Notes: a model not told the origin generated them from the letters alone. 64,000 nucleotides of DNA from Peptostreptococcus russellii (GCF_900110295.1 NZ_FODF01000001.1:278374-342373); one strand, 5' to 3'. Shown: positions 10,318 through 20,199, counted from the first letter of the stretch. Made by a program: numbers and translations.

Positions 10318-11748
10318 ATGAAGGTATTGTTTATTGCTGCAGAATCTGCTCCATTTGTAAAAACAGGTGGATTGGGAGATGTTGTAGGTTCCTTGCCAAG
10401 AGCCTTGAAAGAAGAAGGTATTGATGCAAGAGTAGTACTTCCACTGTATTCAGATATTGATAGAGAAAAATATAATATAAAATTTGTAAAGTATATTTAT
10501 GTTTCACTTGCTTGGAGACAAATTTATTGTGGTATTTTTGAAGCAGAGTACAAAGGTGTAAAATATTACTTTATAGATAATGAGCAGTATTTTAATAGGC
10601 ATAATGTATATGGTGAAGTTGATGATGGAGAAAGATTTGCATTTTTTTCAAAGACAGCAATAGAGATTATGCCACATATAAATTTTAAGGCTGATATAAT
10701 TAATGCAAATGATTGGCATACTGCTCTTTCAATAATATATTTAGATAAATTTAAAAAAGATAACTTTGAATATTATAGGGAAACAAAAAGTGTCTTTTCC
10801 ATTCATAATGTGGAATTTCAAGGTAAATATAATCCATATATTTTGGGAAGTCTTTTTGGACTAGAAAATGACTATTTGGATATTATGAGTTTCGATAATG
10901 ATATTAATCTTTTAAAAGCTGCTGTACAGTTGGCAGATAGAGTTAATACAGTAAGTGAAACATATGCAAAAGAGTTATTGGATCCCTATTTTTCATTTGG
11001 ATTAAGCCCTATTTTTAAAAGGGAAGAATGGAAGTTAAGAGGAATAATAAATGGTATAGATTATGACATATATAATCCTTATGACGATTCATATATTGCT
11101 CATAATTATTCAAAAAATAAATTTGAAATTAAAGATAAGTTTGAGAATAAACTTTTTCTTCAAAAAGAATTAGGTCTTGAAGAAAATTCTGAAATACCTT
11201 TAATCGGTATGGTAACAAGGCTTACTGATCAGAAGGGAATCAATTTGATTTTAGATGTAGCAGATCAAATAGTGGACATGGGTGTTCAGCTTGTAATACT
11301 TGGAACAGGTTATAAAGACTTTGAGGATAGGTTAAGGGAGTTAGAGTATAGGAGACATGATAGAGTTCGCTCAATAATAATGTTTTCTAATGAAATGGCA
11401 TCAAAAATATATGCTGCTGCAGATATTTATCTAATGCCTTCAAAGTCAGAACCTTGTGGTTTGTCACAACTTATTGCAATGAGATATGGTGCAGTTCCGG
11501 TAGTAAATCGTGTAGGTGGTCTTAGAGATACTGTTATACCATATAATCCAGAAAATGGTGACGGAAGAGGATTTACTTTCGAGACATTTAATGCATATGA
11601 TATGCTAGATGCTATCAGAAGAAGTTTACAGTTATTTAACTACGATAAAAAAGCATGGATTAAATTAGTTAAAAATGATTTGAAAGTTGATTTTTCATGG
11701 AAAAACTCAGCAAAAAAATATATAGATATGTACAATGAAGTTTTTTAA
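10318..11748 (+). CDS. glgA: Glycogen (starch) synthase, ADP-glucose type (GT5)
   Basis: GlgA elongates alpha-1,4-glucan from ADP-glucose. The GT5 signature KTGGLGDVVGSLP is at residues 15-27. The second Rossmann domain carries IGMVTRLTDQKG and the retaining-GT motif PSKSEPCGLSQLIAMRYG. Its 476 residues match the standard family length. An AGAGGTGA SD precedes the ATG. It is the fourth gene of the glg operon, in a short run of AT-rich spacer (140 bases upstream, 105 downstream). Confidence 0.96.
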   Translation: MKVLFIAAESAPFVKTGGLGDVVGSLPRALKEEGIDARVVLPLYSDIDREKYNIKFVKYIYVSLAWRQIYCGIFEAEYKGVKYYFIDNEQYFNRHNVYGEVDDGERFAFFSKTAIEIMPHINFKADIINANDWHTALSIIYLDKFKKDNFEYYRETKSVFSIHNVEFQGKYNPYILGSLFGLENDYLDIMSFDNDINLLKAAVQLADRVNTVSETYAKELLDPYFSFGLSPIFKREEWKLRGIINGIDYDIYNPYDDSYIAHNYSKNKFEIKDKFENKLFLQKELGLEENSEIPLIGMVTRLTDQKGINLILDVADQIVDMGVQLVILGTGYKDFEDRLRELEYRRHDRVRSIIMFSNEMASKIYAAADIYLMPSKSEPCGLSQLIAMRYGAVPVVNRVGGLRDTVIPYNPENGDGRGFTFETFNAYDMLDAIRRSLQLFNYDKKAWIKLVKNDLKVDFSWKNSAKKYIDMYNEVF

Positions 11749-11853
11749 TACCGATTATAAAAAATATATGGATATAAGAATTGGAACTTTTTCTAATGGT
11801 ACTGAAAAGCATAACTATCTTTAAACGTAGGATATTTATAAGGAGTGAAATAA

Positions 11854-14241
11854 ATGGATAATTTTGCAACAGATATAAAAAAGTATTTAGAAAAGATATT
11901 TGGAAATACTATTGATGAAGCTAGTGAAAGGCAAATTTATCAAGCTTTGATGGTGATTACAAGAGATAGACTTGCTGAAAAAAGATTTGAAAGTAATAAA
12001 AAACTAAAGGAAAGTCAGCAAAAAAGAGTATATTATATGTCTATGGAATTTCTAGTAGGTAAAACGCTTAGAAATAATCTCTACAATTTAGGATATGAAG
12101 ATGAGATAAAACACTTTTTAGCAAAGCATGGATTTAGTTTAGAAAGAATATACAATATAGAACCTGACCCAGGACTAGGTAATGGAGGTCTTGGTAGACT
12201 TGCATCATGTTATATGGATGCACTTACTAGCAATGATTATCCTATAATGGGATTTAGTATTTTATATGAATTTGGCATATTTAAACAGGTTATTTCAGAT
12301 GGTTGGCAACAGGAGTATCCAGACAACTGGCTTGATTTAGGTAGATATGGATTACTGTATAGAAACGATGAAGAAATAGAAGTTAAATTCTATGGCAATA
12401 CCAAAGAAGAATGGAGTAGTGAAGGTTTACATATCAGATATGAGGACTATACTGCAATAAAGGCAGAGCCTTATGATTTGTTTATTTCAGGATATGATTC
12501 AGATACTGTCAATGTATTAAGATTATGGAAATCTAAAGCCACAGGTGGATTTAATATGAAACTTTTTGAAAAAGGCGAGTATTCAAAGTCTCTAGAATCC
12601 GAAGCAATAGCTGAATCTATTTCAAAACTTCTTTATCCAGCTGATGACAATGATAACGGAAAAGCTCTTAGAATAAAGCAACAATATTTTTTTACAAGTG
12701 CCTCATTACAACAAATAGTGAAAAATCATTATGACACCTATATGACACTAGATAATTTTGCAGAAAAAGTAGTGATACATATTAATGACACCCATCCATC
12801 AATGTGTATTCCAGAACTTATGAGAATACTTATGGATGAATATGAATATTCTTGGGATAAGGCATGGTCCATAACTACAAAGACTTTTGCATACACAAAT
12901 CATACTATTATGGCAGAGGCTTTGGAAAAATGGTCTGTGGATTTATTTCAGCCTATATTACCAAGAATTTATACAATAATAAGGGAAATAAATAATAGAT
13001 TTTGTAAATGGTGTAATGACATTGGTGCAGCCGGAGAACTTGACGAAATGTCAATTATACATAATAATGTGATTAGAATGGCGAATTTGTGTATAGTAAG
13101 TAGTTACAGTGTTAATGGAGTGTCCATGCTCCATACTGAAATTCTTAAAAAAGATACTTTTAAATCCTTTAATAGAATTTATCCTGGCAAATTTATAAAT
13201 GTTACTAACGGAATAGCTCATAGAAGATGGCTAGGTCAGGCAAATCCGGAGCTTACAAGATATTTAAACAAGTTGTTAGGTGTCGATTTTATTAAGGATC
13301 TTTCTAGTATCGATAAACTACTAGAGTATCAAGATGATAAAGCTGTACTTGAAGACTTGGAAAATATTAAAAACATAAAAAAATTACAACTAGCAGAGTA
13401 CATAAAAAGTTCTACAGCTATAAAAGTTGATACAAATTCTATATTTGATGTTCAGATAAAAAGACTGCATGAATATAAGAGACAACTTTTAAATGCATTA
13501 CATATAATATATCTATATAGAATGATAAAGTTTAATGGGCTAAAGCCTTATCCAAGAACATTTATATTTTCTGCAAAGGCATCATCAGGTTATGTTATGG
13601 CTAAAAATATTATTAAATTAATTTGCTCTATATCAGAGATTATAGAGGCTGACCCTATTGTAAGAGAATATATTAAGGTAGTTTTCCTAGAAGACTATAG
13701 AGTTTCTCTAGCAGAAAAGATTATTCCAGCAGCTAATGTAAGTGAACAGATTTCTCAAGCAGGTAAGGAAGCATCAGGTACGGGAAATATGAAACTTATG
13801 TTAAATGGTGCAGTTACACTTGGAACAATGGACGGAGCCAATGTAGAGATACATAATGCAGTTGGACAAGATAATATTTTTATTTTCGGTCTATCTTCAG
13901 AAGAAGTAGAAGAACTTTTCAAAAATGATTATAGAGCAATTGATTATTACAATAATAATCAAGATATTAAGGAAACAATAGATTTTATGAGGACACTTGA
14001 TAACGGACATACGAATTTTAATTATATTGCAGATTATTTGGTGTCTACAGATCCTTATATGTGTCTTGCTGACTTTGAAAGCTATAAAAATACTCAAAAA
14101 ATTGTAGAGGATACCTATCAAGATAAGGGGAAATGGAATAAGATGAGTCTTGTAAATATAGCTAAGTCAGGTATTTTTTCAGCAGATAGAGCGACAAAAG
14201 AATATGTTGAAAAGATATGGAAAATAGAAAAAATAAAATAG
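11854..14241 (+). CDS. glgP: Glycogen/starch/alpha-glucan phosphorylase
   Basis: This 795-residue GT35 enzyme releases glucose-1-phosphate from glycogen ends using phosphate and PLP. The N-terminal signatures are YYMSMEFLVGKTLRNNL and EPDPGLGNGGLGRLASC. The PLP site EASGTGNMKLMLNGAVTLG contains the Schiff-base lysine. RRWLGQANPEL and VQIKRLHEYKRQLLN are also conserved. A clean AAGGAGTG SD precedes the ATG. It is the last gene of the glg operon and is followed by a terminator, so synthesis and breakdown enzymes appear to be made from one transcript. Confidence 0.96.
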   Translation: MDNFATDIKKYLEKIFGNTIDEASERQIYQALMVITRDRLAEKRFESNKKLKESQQKRVYYMSMEFLVGKTLRNNLYNLGYEDEIKHFLAKHGFSLERIYNIEPDPGLGNGGLGRLASCYMDALTSNDYPIMGFSILYEFGIFKQVISDGWQQEYPDNWLDLGRYGLLYRNDEEIEVKFYGNTKEEWSSEGLHIRYEDYTAIKAEPYDLFISGYDSDTVNVLRLWKSKATGGFNMKLFEKGEYSKSLESEAIAESISKLLYPADDNDNGKALRIKQQYFFTSASLQQIVKNHYDTYMTLDNFAEKVVIHINDTHPSMCIPELMRILMDEYEYSWDKAWSITTKTFAYTNHTIMAEALEKWSVDLFQPILPRIYTIIREINNRFCKWCNDIGAAGELDEMSIIHNNVIRMANLCIVSSYSVNGVSMLHTEILKKDTFKSFNRIYPGKFINVTNGIAHRRWLGQANPELTRYLNKLLGVDFIKDLSSIDKLLEYQDDKAVLEDLENIKNIKKLQLAEYIKSSTAIKVDTNSIFDVQIKRLHEYKRQLLNALHIIYLYRMIKFNGLKPYPRTFIFSAKASSGYVMAKNIIKLICSISEIIEADPIVREYIKVVFLEDYRVSLAEKIIPAANVSEQISQAGKEASGTGNMKLMLNGAVTLGTMDGANVEIHNAVGQDNIFIFGLSSEEVEELFKNDYRAIDYYNNNQDIKETIDFMRTLDNGHTNFNYIADYLVSTDPYMCLADFESYKNTQKIVEDTYQDKGKWNKMSLVNIAKSGIFSADRATKEYVEKIWKIEKIK

Positions 14242-14252
14242 TAAATATAAAA

Positions 14253-14286
14253 GTGTGGGAGAGTATACTTTCCCATACTTTCTTAT
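14253..14286 (+). terminator. Terminator of the glg operon
   Basis: Stem GTGTGGGA (14253-14260) with TCCCATAC (14271-14278), one G-U pair and a 10-base loop, followed by a T-rich tail. Confidence 0.65.
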
Positions 14287-14293
14287 TAAAAAT

Positions 14294-14406
14294 ATAAATC
14301 CATTAAAAATACAATTTATTTGTTCGATTTAAAAATAAATTGTATGGAAATAGATTTATTAGAAGTTAAGAAAATTTTAAAAAGCACTTTTATTATTTAA
14401 AGTGCT
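14294..14406 (+). promoter_or_regulatory. Two consecutive leader hairpins before the antiporter gene
   Basis: A perfect 13-bp stem (14309-14321 with 14333-14345) is enclosed by a 7-bp outer helix (14294-14300 with 14353-14359). A second 8-bp stem AGCACTTT/AAAGTGCT (14383-14390 with 14399-14406) ends immediately before the AAAGGAGGG SD of the next gene. The position suggests a structured 5' leader or an attenuator, but no known riboswitch class was recognised. Confidence 0.4.
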
Positions 14407-14429
14407 ACGAAAAGGAGGGAAAAACAGCT

Positions 14430-16043
14430 ATGATGAATGTTATTTTGTTACTATCTTCAGCTGTTGTACTCATTTCCACGACTTTTTTAAGTAAGATGTC
14501 GAAAAAAATAAGAGTGCCTGCACTTTTGGCATTTATATTTTTGGGAATGATATTTGGAACAGAAGGAATATTTAAAATAGACTTTACGAACTTTAAATTA
14601 GCCGAAACAATATGCACTGTAGCCCTTATATTTATAATGTTCTACGGTGGATTCGGCATGAACTGGAATATGATAAAACCAGTTTTTTCAAGAGCGGCTA
14701 CTATGGCATCTCTTGGTACTGTATGTACTGCACTTGCAGTAGGGGCATTTTGTCACTTGGCTTTAAAGATGAATATACTGGAAGGATTTTTATTAGGGGC
14801 TGTTATATCATCAACAGACGCTGCATCAGTATTCTCAATATTAAAGGCAAATAGGCTTTCCTTGAAATACAATACAGACTCCTTATTAGAGATGGAAAGT
14901 GGTGCCAACGATCCCTTTGCATATCTGCTAACTATTACTTTAATATCAATGATTCAGGGGCAATCATCTGTTAAGAATGTAGCATTGTTGTTATTTAATC
15001 AGCTTTTCTTTGGTATGCTTTTAGGACTTGCCATTGCAATATTAACAGTGAAAATATTTAAAAATTTTAGATTTGAAAATGAGGGGATGCAGTCTGCCTT
15101 TATGGTTGCCATTGCCACTCTATCTTATGCACTTCCAACAGCTATTGGTGGAAATGGTTTTTTAAGTGCCTATATTGTAGGTGTTATTTTAGGAAACAGA
15201 TTAAGAGTAAACAAAAAATCAATGGTTAATACCTTTGATAGTATAACAAGCCTTATGCAAATAGTTATATTCTTTATATTAGGACTTTTATCAGTACCTT
15301 CAGAAATAGTTCACGCTCTACCTTTAGGAATACTGATAACTATTTTTATGGGACTTGTTGCAAGACCGATAATTTCATTTATTCTAATGAAACCACTAAA
15401 AGCGCCAAATGGACAGATAGCGGTAGTTTCTTGGGCAGGGCTTAGAGGAGCTTCCTCTATAGTGTTTGCTACGGTAGCTACAGTTACAATACCTAATTTG
15501 AGCATAGACATATTTCATATAGTATTTTGTGTAGTAATACTTTCTATATTAACTCAGGGAACTAGCTTGAAGTTTATTTCAAAGAAATGCCAAATGATAG
15601 ATCCAGAGGGAGATGTAATGAAAACTTTCAATGATTACAGTGAAGAAATAGATATGGACTTTATAAGTACAATTATAGATCCTTCAAGCAACTGGATAGG
15701 TAAAAAAATTTATGAAATTGGAATGCCTAATGATATTTTAATTACTCTAATTCAGAGAAATGGTCAGGACATTATACCAAATGGAGAAACTGTTATTGAG
15801 GCGAATGATGAAATTGTACTTACAGCTACAACCTTTAAAAATACAAGTATGGGAATAGACTTACAAGAACATGTAATAGATAAGAAACATAGTTGGGCTT
15901 ATCTTACACTATCTGAAATTTCGGTTCCAAATAATTATTTAGTTGTAATAATAAAAAGAGAAGGGCATACTGTAGTACCTCATGGAGATACAATTATACT
16001 GCCCGGAGATATTGTAGTACTAAATACTTTAAGAAATACATAG
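14430..16043 (+). CDS. Potassium/proton antiporter, NhaP2 (CvrA)-type CPA1 family
   Basis: A 537-residue cytoplasmic-membrane cation:proton antiporter. Residues of about 1-390 hold roughly a dozen hydrophobic segments of the Na_H_Exchanger fold, with the ion-site motif ESGANDPFAY near residue 155 and AGLRGASSIVFA near 335. The tail (about 405-537) has two TrkA_C/RCK_C-like segments (IGKKIYEIGMPNDILITLI and VPNNYLVVIIKREG), which in this family bind regulatory ligands. That makes potassium or pH homeostasis the likely role. There are two adjacent ATG codons (14430, 14433) behind a strong AAAGGAGGG SD; the first is used. It is monocistronic, with a hairpin-rich leader. Confidence 0.88.
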   Translation: MMNVILLLSSAVVLISTTFLSKMSKKIRVPALLAFIFLGMIFGTEGIFKIDFTNFKLAETICTVALIFIMFYGGFGMNWNMIKPVFSRAATMASLGTVCTALAVGAFCHLALKMNILEGFLLGAVISSTDAASVFSILKANRLSLKYNTDSLLEMESGANDPFAYLLTITLISMIQGQSSVKNVALLLFNQLFFGMLLGLAIAILTVKIFKNFRFENEGMQSAFMVAIATLSYALPTAIGGNGFLSAYIVGVILGNRLRVNKKSMVNTFDSITSLMQIVIFFILGLLSVPSEIVHALPLGILITIFMGLVARPIISFILMKPLKAPNGQIAVVSWAGLRGASSIVFATVATVTIPNLSIDIFHIVFCVVILSILTQGTSLKFISKKCQMIDPEGDVMKTFNDYSEEIDMDFISTIIDPSSNWIGKKIYEIGMPNDILITLIQRNGQDIIPNGETVIEANDEIVLTATTFKNTSMGIDLQEHVIDKKHSWAYLTLSEISVPNNYLVVIIKREGHTVVPHGDTIILPGDIVVLNTLRNT

Positions 16044-16100
16044 AATTTAATATATTATTTATTATATTAAATATACTATCTTTATATCCATATAATTAAT

Positions 16101-16129
16101 TTGTATATGCACAGTAAATTTGGTATAAT
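16101..16129 (+). promoter_or_regulatory. Predicted sigma-A promoter
   Basis: TTGTAT (16101-16106), 17-base spacer, TATAAT (16124-16129), 34 bases before the start of the RelA/SpoT-like gene. Confidence 0.6.
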
Positions 16130-16162
16130 ATCTATGTGTTATAAAAGTAAATGGAGGATATT

Positions 16163-17524
16163 ATGAGTTTAAAAGAGTTCGAGTTTATCGAAACAGCTAC
16201 TGCTATCCTTGATGAACAAAGACCAGCTTTAGAAGTAATAGAAGATGAACTGGTTAAATTCTTTGGTTCAATACCACTTAAAGAAAATGAACTAATGGCA
16301 GTAAGTTCTCGAATAAAGTCAGATAACAGTTTAAAAGAAAAGATTATAAGAAATAGATATATGGTGAAATACTCAAATCCTGCAGAACTTATATCAGATA
16401 TTCCTGACCTTATAGGTATAAGAATAGAGTGTAAGTTTGTAAAAGAAGAAGAAGATATTTTTATGCAGATAAAGAATTATTTCAGCAAAACAGATGACGG
16501 AAAATATTTTTATTCTAAGGCAAATAAAAATATAAGACTTTATCTATTTGACAGACAGCCTCTTAGACAAAAAAATGGTTTTGAAATTTATAAAATAGAT
16601 GGCGAATATACTTTTCTTAATAGAAAAATTAAGTTTGAGCTACAGATCAAGTCACTAGTAAATGTCTTTTGGAGTGAAATAGAACACAAGATAATATACA
16701 AAAATACTACCTATCTTTTAGAGGATAAATTCCTAAAAGATATGATGGTGTCCATAAAAAATAATTTAACAATGATTGATGATCAGCTTCTTAATATTTA
16801 TAATAATTTTAAGCCAAATAAAAGTATTAGTACAGCTTCTGGAAGAAAGGAAGTTGAAAAGCTGTTTGCTAAATTCCTATATGATACAATTACATACAAG
16901 ATGGAAAAACAGCTATCATATGCAATTGACTTTAAGAAGCCGTGCGAAACTATTCTTAATTACTCAATTCATAAATATGAGGATTCAGTAGATGGAACAA
17001 GTTCTTTTATGACTGAAGAATATACTAAAATTTGCGATTTTATTAAGAAGGACATAGATTTTAATGAAGTGTTAGAACTTGAAGAAGAAATAGAATTTGA
17101 AGATGATTTTTCAAACAAAATAGCTAATCTTTTTATTGAGAAGATGAATTCAGAAGTACCTTGGAATTTATTTTTTAGAGTTTTATTTGAATTGGAACCA
17201 GACAATAATGCAGAGGATTTTGCAAACTTTATAAAGTTCTACAAAAGATCACTAATATCAAGAGAAAGTATTTACAATACAGTTGATAAATTTGGTGAAT
17301 ATAGTGATAAGATAATAATAGATGTTTACGAATGTATATTTAAAATGATATCACAGATTGGAAAAATAGATATATTTTATGACTATAACCTTAGAAAAAT
17401 CAATAAGTTGACTTCAGAAGGTTTAGAATATGTTTGTTATGAATTTGATACTTACTATGACTATATGGAACAAAGAAGAATTATTTCCAAAACCATAACA
17501 GATAGTCTTATTAAAATATTTTAA
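16163..17524 (+). CDS. RelA/SpoT-domain protein, diverged small alarmone synthetase-like
   Basis: A 453-residue protein. Its first ~220 residues resemble the RelA/SpoT nucleotidyltransferase fold: SSRIKSDNSLKEKI, DIPDLIGIRIEC with the metal-binding Asp, and FELQIKSLVNVFWSEIEHKIIYK, equivalent to the (V/F)ExQIRT..FW..(L/I)EHK..YK element of RelQ-type synthetases with its Glu. The GTP-loop that normally reads NGYxSxH is NGFEIYKI here, so the aromatic residue is kept but the Ser/His are lost. A C-terminal ~230 residues have no recognised domain. The start at ATG 16163 is favoured because the earlier ATG (16151) is within the SD (GGAGG). It is coupled to the next gene. Whether it makes (p)ppGpp is uncertain. 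Confidence 0.75.
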   Translation: MSLKEFEFIETATAILDEQRPALEVIEDELVKFFGSIPLKENELMAVSSRIKSDNSLKEKIIRNRYMVKYSNPAELISDIPDLIGIRIECKFVKEEEDIFMQIKNYFSKTDDGKYFYSKANKNIRLYLFDRQPLRQKNGFEIYKIDGEYTFLNRKIKFELQIKSLVNVFWSEIEHKIIYKNTTYLLEDKFLKDMMVSIKNNLTMIDDQLLNIYNNFKPNKSISTASGRKEVEKLFAKFLYDTITYKMEKQLSYAIDFKKPCETILNYSIHKYEDSVDGTSSFMTEEYTKICDFIKKDIDFNEVLELEEEIEFEDDFSNKIANLFIEKMNSEVPWNLFFRVLFELEPDNNAEDFANFIKFYKRSLISRESIYNTVDKFGEYSDKIIIDVYECIFKMISQIGKIDIFYDYNLRKINKLTSEGLEYVCYEFDTYYDYMEQRRIISKTITDSLIKIF

Positions 17525-17538
17525 AGGAAGTGAGAACT

Positions 17539-18414
17539 ATGGATGAGAGTTTATCTTATCTACGTCTAATTGTAACAGAAGAAAATAATTATTCTCTTAT
17601 GTACAAAAAGAAAAATGATGATGTTAAAATAATCAGCCAAGATGAACAAGCTATGAAAGTTGATGACTTCAAGGCTGTGATTAAATTCTTCTCAGAAAGA
17701 GGTTTAAAAAAGATTAAGTTTGTCGGTGGAGAACCTCTTTTATATAAAGGATTAGAAGAATTAATAGAGTATTCTAAGGAATTAGGAATAGGTGAAATAG
17801 GTATTACAACTAATGGTATTGGTTTAGGAACAAGAATCCTTAAACTTAAAGAGTGTGGTCTTACTAATGTAAACATTTCTCTAGATTCTTTGAAAGAATA
17901 CAAATATAATGCTCTTACAGGTGGAGCCAATCTAAAAGAAGTCTTTATATCAATAGATGCTTGTCAGATGGCAGGTATAAATTTAAAAATAAATTGTGTT
18001 GCAATTAAAGATTTTAATGATGATGAGTTAATAGATTTTATGAAACTTACTATAGCAAATAAGATGGATGTAAGACTTATAGAGCTGCTTCCATATAATA
18101 TAGACAAGAATGTATACGAAAGAGGTTATATGGACCTTAAAGAGTACATGAGAAATATAGAAGCTATTTACAAGATAGACGATGAAGAGTTAAGTGTTAC
18201 AGAATACTTCCAGATAATGGGAGCAGAAGGTAGAGTAGGTATAATCACTACTTCAAGTCGAGAATATAAAGAAGATTTAAGAAGAGTCAACGTAAGCAAT
18301 AGAGGTTATATGAATGTAGGTGCTTTACAGGAAAATACATATTTCATAAAGCCTTATGTACACGATAAAGAGAAATTAGACGATTTATTCTATAAAATCA
18401 CAACAAAATTATAA
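17539..18414 (+). CDS. MoaA-like radical SAM-fold protein lacking both iron-sulfur clusters
   Basis: A 291-residue protein that tracks MoaA (GTP 3',8-cyclase): YLRLIVTEENN at the N-terminus, KKIKFVGGEPLL (the SAM-binding GGEP), GITTNGIGL, VNISLDSLKEYKYNALTGG, and EGRVGII near the C-terminus. The CxxxCxxC of MoaA is replaced by NYSLMYKK. The C-terminal cysteine region (usually FCxxCNR...PCL) reads REYKEDLRR...VGAL, so all cluster cysteines are gone. It is therefore unlikely to do radical chemistry; a nucleotide-sensing or partner-binding role is an inference. The start is ATG 17539 behind AAAGGAAGTGAG. It follows the RelA/SpoT-like gene by 14 bases and ends at a terminator, forming a two-gene operon. 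Confidence 0.8.
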   Translation: MDESLSYLRLIVTEENNYSLMYKKKNDDVKIISQDEQAMKVDDFKAVIKFFSERGLKKIKFVGGEPLLYKGLEELIEYSKELGIGEIGITTNGIGLGTRILKLKECGLTNVNISLDSLKEYKYNALTGGANLKEVFISIDACQMAGINLKINCVAIKDFNDDELIDFMKLTIANKMDVRLIELLPYNIDKNVYERGYMDLKEYMRNIEAIYKIDDEELSVTEYFQIMGAEGRVGIITTSSREYKEDLRRVNVSNRGYMNVGALQENTYFIKPYVHDKEKLDDLFYKITTKL

Positions 18415-18424
18415 ATTAGAAATG

Positions 18425-18464
18425 TTAACTCAATGTTAAATTTAACGTTGAGTTAATTTTTTTT
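18425..18464 (+). terminator. Strong terminator
   Basis: A 16-bp near-perfect palindromic stem (TTAACTCAA..., closing TTGAGTTAA, one G-U) is followed by eight T. It ends the RelA-like/MoaA-like operon. Confidence 0.85.
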
Positions 18465-18554
18465 GAACATTTTACTTCATTTCATGATATTATATTTATA
18501 CGAACTAAAATAGAATTTAAAAAGGTTTGAAAATTATTTAAATGAGGTGTGAAT

Positions 18555-20183
18555 ATGGAGAGTGCAGTTTACCTAATCGGGGGGTTAGGTATGTTCCTTT
18601 ATGGAATGAATGTAATGGGAGACGGTCTACAAAAGGCCGCTGGCGAAAAACTTAAAAAAATAATAGAAATGCTGACGACTAACAGACTAATGGGAGTACT
18701 TGTTGGAACACTAGTTACAGCTATTATTCAGAGTTCTAGTGCTACAACTGTTATGACTGTTGGGTTTGTAAATGCAGGTATTATGAATTTACAACAGGCA
18801 ATAGGAATTATAATGGGTGCTAACATAGGTACAACAGTAACAGCACAGTTAGTTTCTTTCAATATTGAAAAGTATGCGCCAATTGCTATTGGTCTTGGTA
18901 TGCTACTTTGGTTTGTAACAAAGAAAAAGCATGTTAAAAACTTTAGTGAGATATTAATCGGATTTGGTATACTTTTCGTAGGTATGAGCTTTATGAAAGA
19001 TGCAGCAGCACCTGTATCAAAAATGCCACAGGTACACGATGCAATACTTTATCTAAGTAGAAATCCTCTTCTTGGAATTATTGCAGGTTTTATAATTACT
19101 GGTACAATACAAAGTTCAAGTGCATCTATAGGTATCTTGATAGTACTTGCTTCTCAGGGAGTACTTCCAATAACAGCCGCTTTACCAATACTTTACGGTG
19201 ATAATATAGGTACATGTGTTACATCATTATTATCTACTGTAGGTGCAAGTAGAAACGCTAAGAGAGCCGCTATAATGCATTTATGTTTTAACGTTATAGG
19301 TACGCTATTATTTATATTTGTACTAAGCAAACCTATTATAGCTATTGTACAGAGCATAGACCCTACAAATGTTCCAAGACAGATAGCGAATGCACATACA
19401 TTATTTAACATAGTAAATGTAATAGTACTTCTTCCTTTTGGTGGATACATAGTAAAACTTGCAAACAAGCTTGTACCTGTTACTCCTGAAGAAGAGGAAG
19501 AACAGATTTCAACTACTAAGTTCTTAGATGAAAGAATACTTGAAACTCCATCAATAGCTCTTTCAAACACAGTTGATGAAATTATAAGAATGGCTAGTCG
19601 TTCAACTAGATCTCTAAATTATGCTTATGAATCAATCAAAACTGGTGATGAAGAAAAGAGAAAGAAAGCTTTTGAATATGAAAAAGTAATAAATACTCTT
19701 CAATTGGATATTACAAACTTCTTATTCTTATTAACTACTAAAAATCTTAGTGATCATGAAAGAATAAAGGCGGATGTAATGTTCCATATAGTAAACGATA
19801 TAGAAAGAGTAGGAGACCATGCAGAAAATCTTGCTGAGATATCAGAGTTTATGGAAAGTAAAAACATAAAGTTCTCTGAAGATGCTCAGAAAGAACTTGA
19901 TGTAATATTCAAGATAGCATCAACAAACTTCTACGACTCTATAACTGCAATTAAGACAAATGATTACGAACTTGCAGAAGTAGTAAGAAAGCGTGAAAAA
20001 GAGATAGATGCTCTTGAAAAGAAAACTAGAAATTCTCACATGGGTAGATTAAATGGAGGATCATGCTCAGTAGAAGCTGGAATATACTTCTCAGATATTA
20101 TTACAAACCTTGAAAGAATATCTGATCACTCTATAAATATCCTTGAAGAAATGAATAGAATGCAGGGACATGTAACACTATAA
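18555..20183 (+). CDS. Na+/phosphate cotransporter family protein with C-terminal PhoU domain
   Basis: A 542-residue membrane protein. Two inverted Na_Pi_cotrans repeats each carry the QSSS motif (IIQSSSATTVMTVGF near 60 and GTIQSSSASIGIL near 185), typical of NptA/YjbB-type sodium-phosphate cotransporters. Residues of about 330-540 form a cytoplasmic PhoU-like helical bundle with the motif DIERVGDHAENLAE and a second copy ITNLERISDHSINI. The start is ATG 18555; the earlier GTG (18549) is part of the GAGGTG SD. It is monocistronic between two terminators. Phosphate import or export is likely; direction is not known. Confidence 0.92.
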   Translation: MESAVYLIGGLGMFLYGMNVMGDGLQKAAGEKLKKIIEMLTTNRLMGVLVGTLVTAIIQSSSATTVMTVGFVNAGIMNLQQAIGIIMGANIGTTVTAQLVSFNIEKYAPIAIGLGMLLWFVTKKKHVKNFSEILIGFGILFVGMSFMKDAAAPVSKMPQVHDAILYLSRNPLLGIIAGFIITGTIQSSSASIGILIVLASQGVLPITAALPILYGDNIGTCVTSLLSTVGASRNAKRAAIMHLCFNVIGTLLFIFVLSKPIIAIVQSIDPTNVPRQIANAHTLFNIVNVIVLLPFGGYIVKLANKLVPVTPEEEEEQISTTKFLDERILETPSIALSNTVDEIIRMASRSTRSLNYAYESIKTGDEEKRKKAFEYEKVINTLQLDITNFLFLLTTKNLSDHERIKADVMFHIVNDIERVGDHAENLAEISEFMESKNIKFSEDAQKELDVIFKIASTNFYDSITAIKTNDYELAEVVRKREKEIDALEKKTRNSHMGRLNGGSCSVEAGIYFSDIITNLERISDHSINILEEMNRMQGHVTL

Positions 20184-20199
20184 TATTAATATAAACTAT

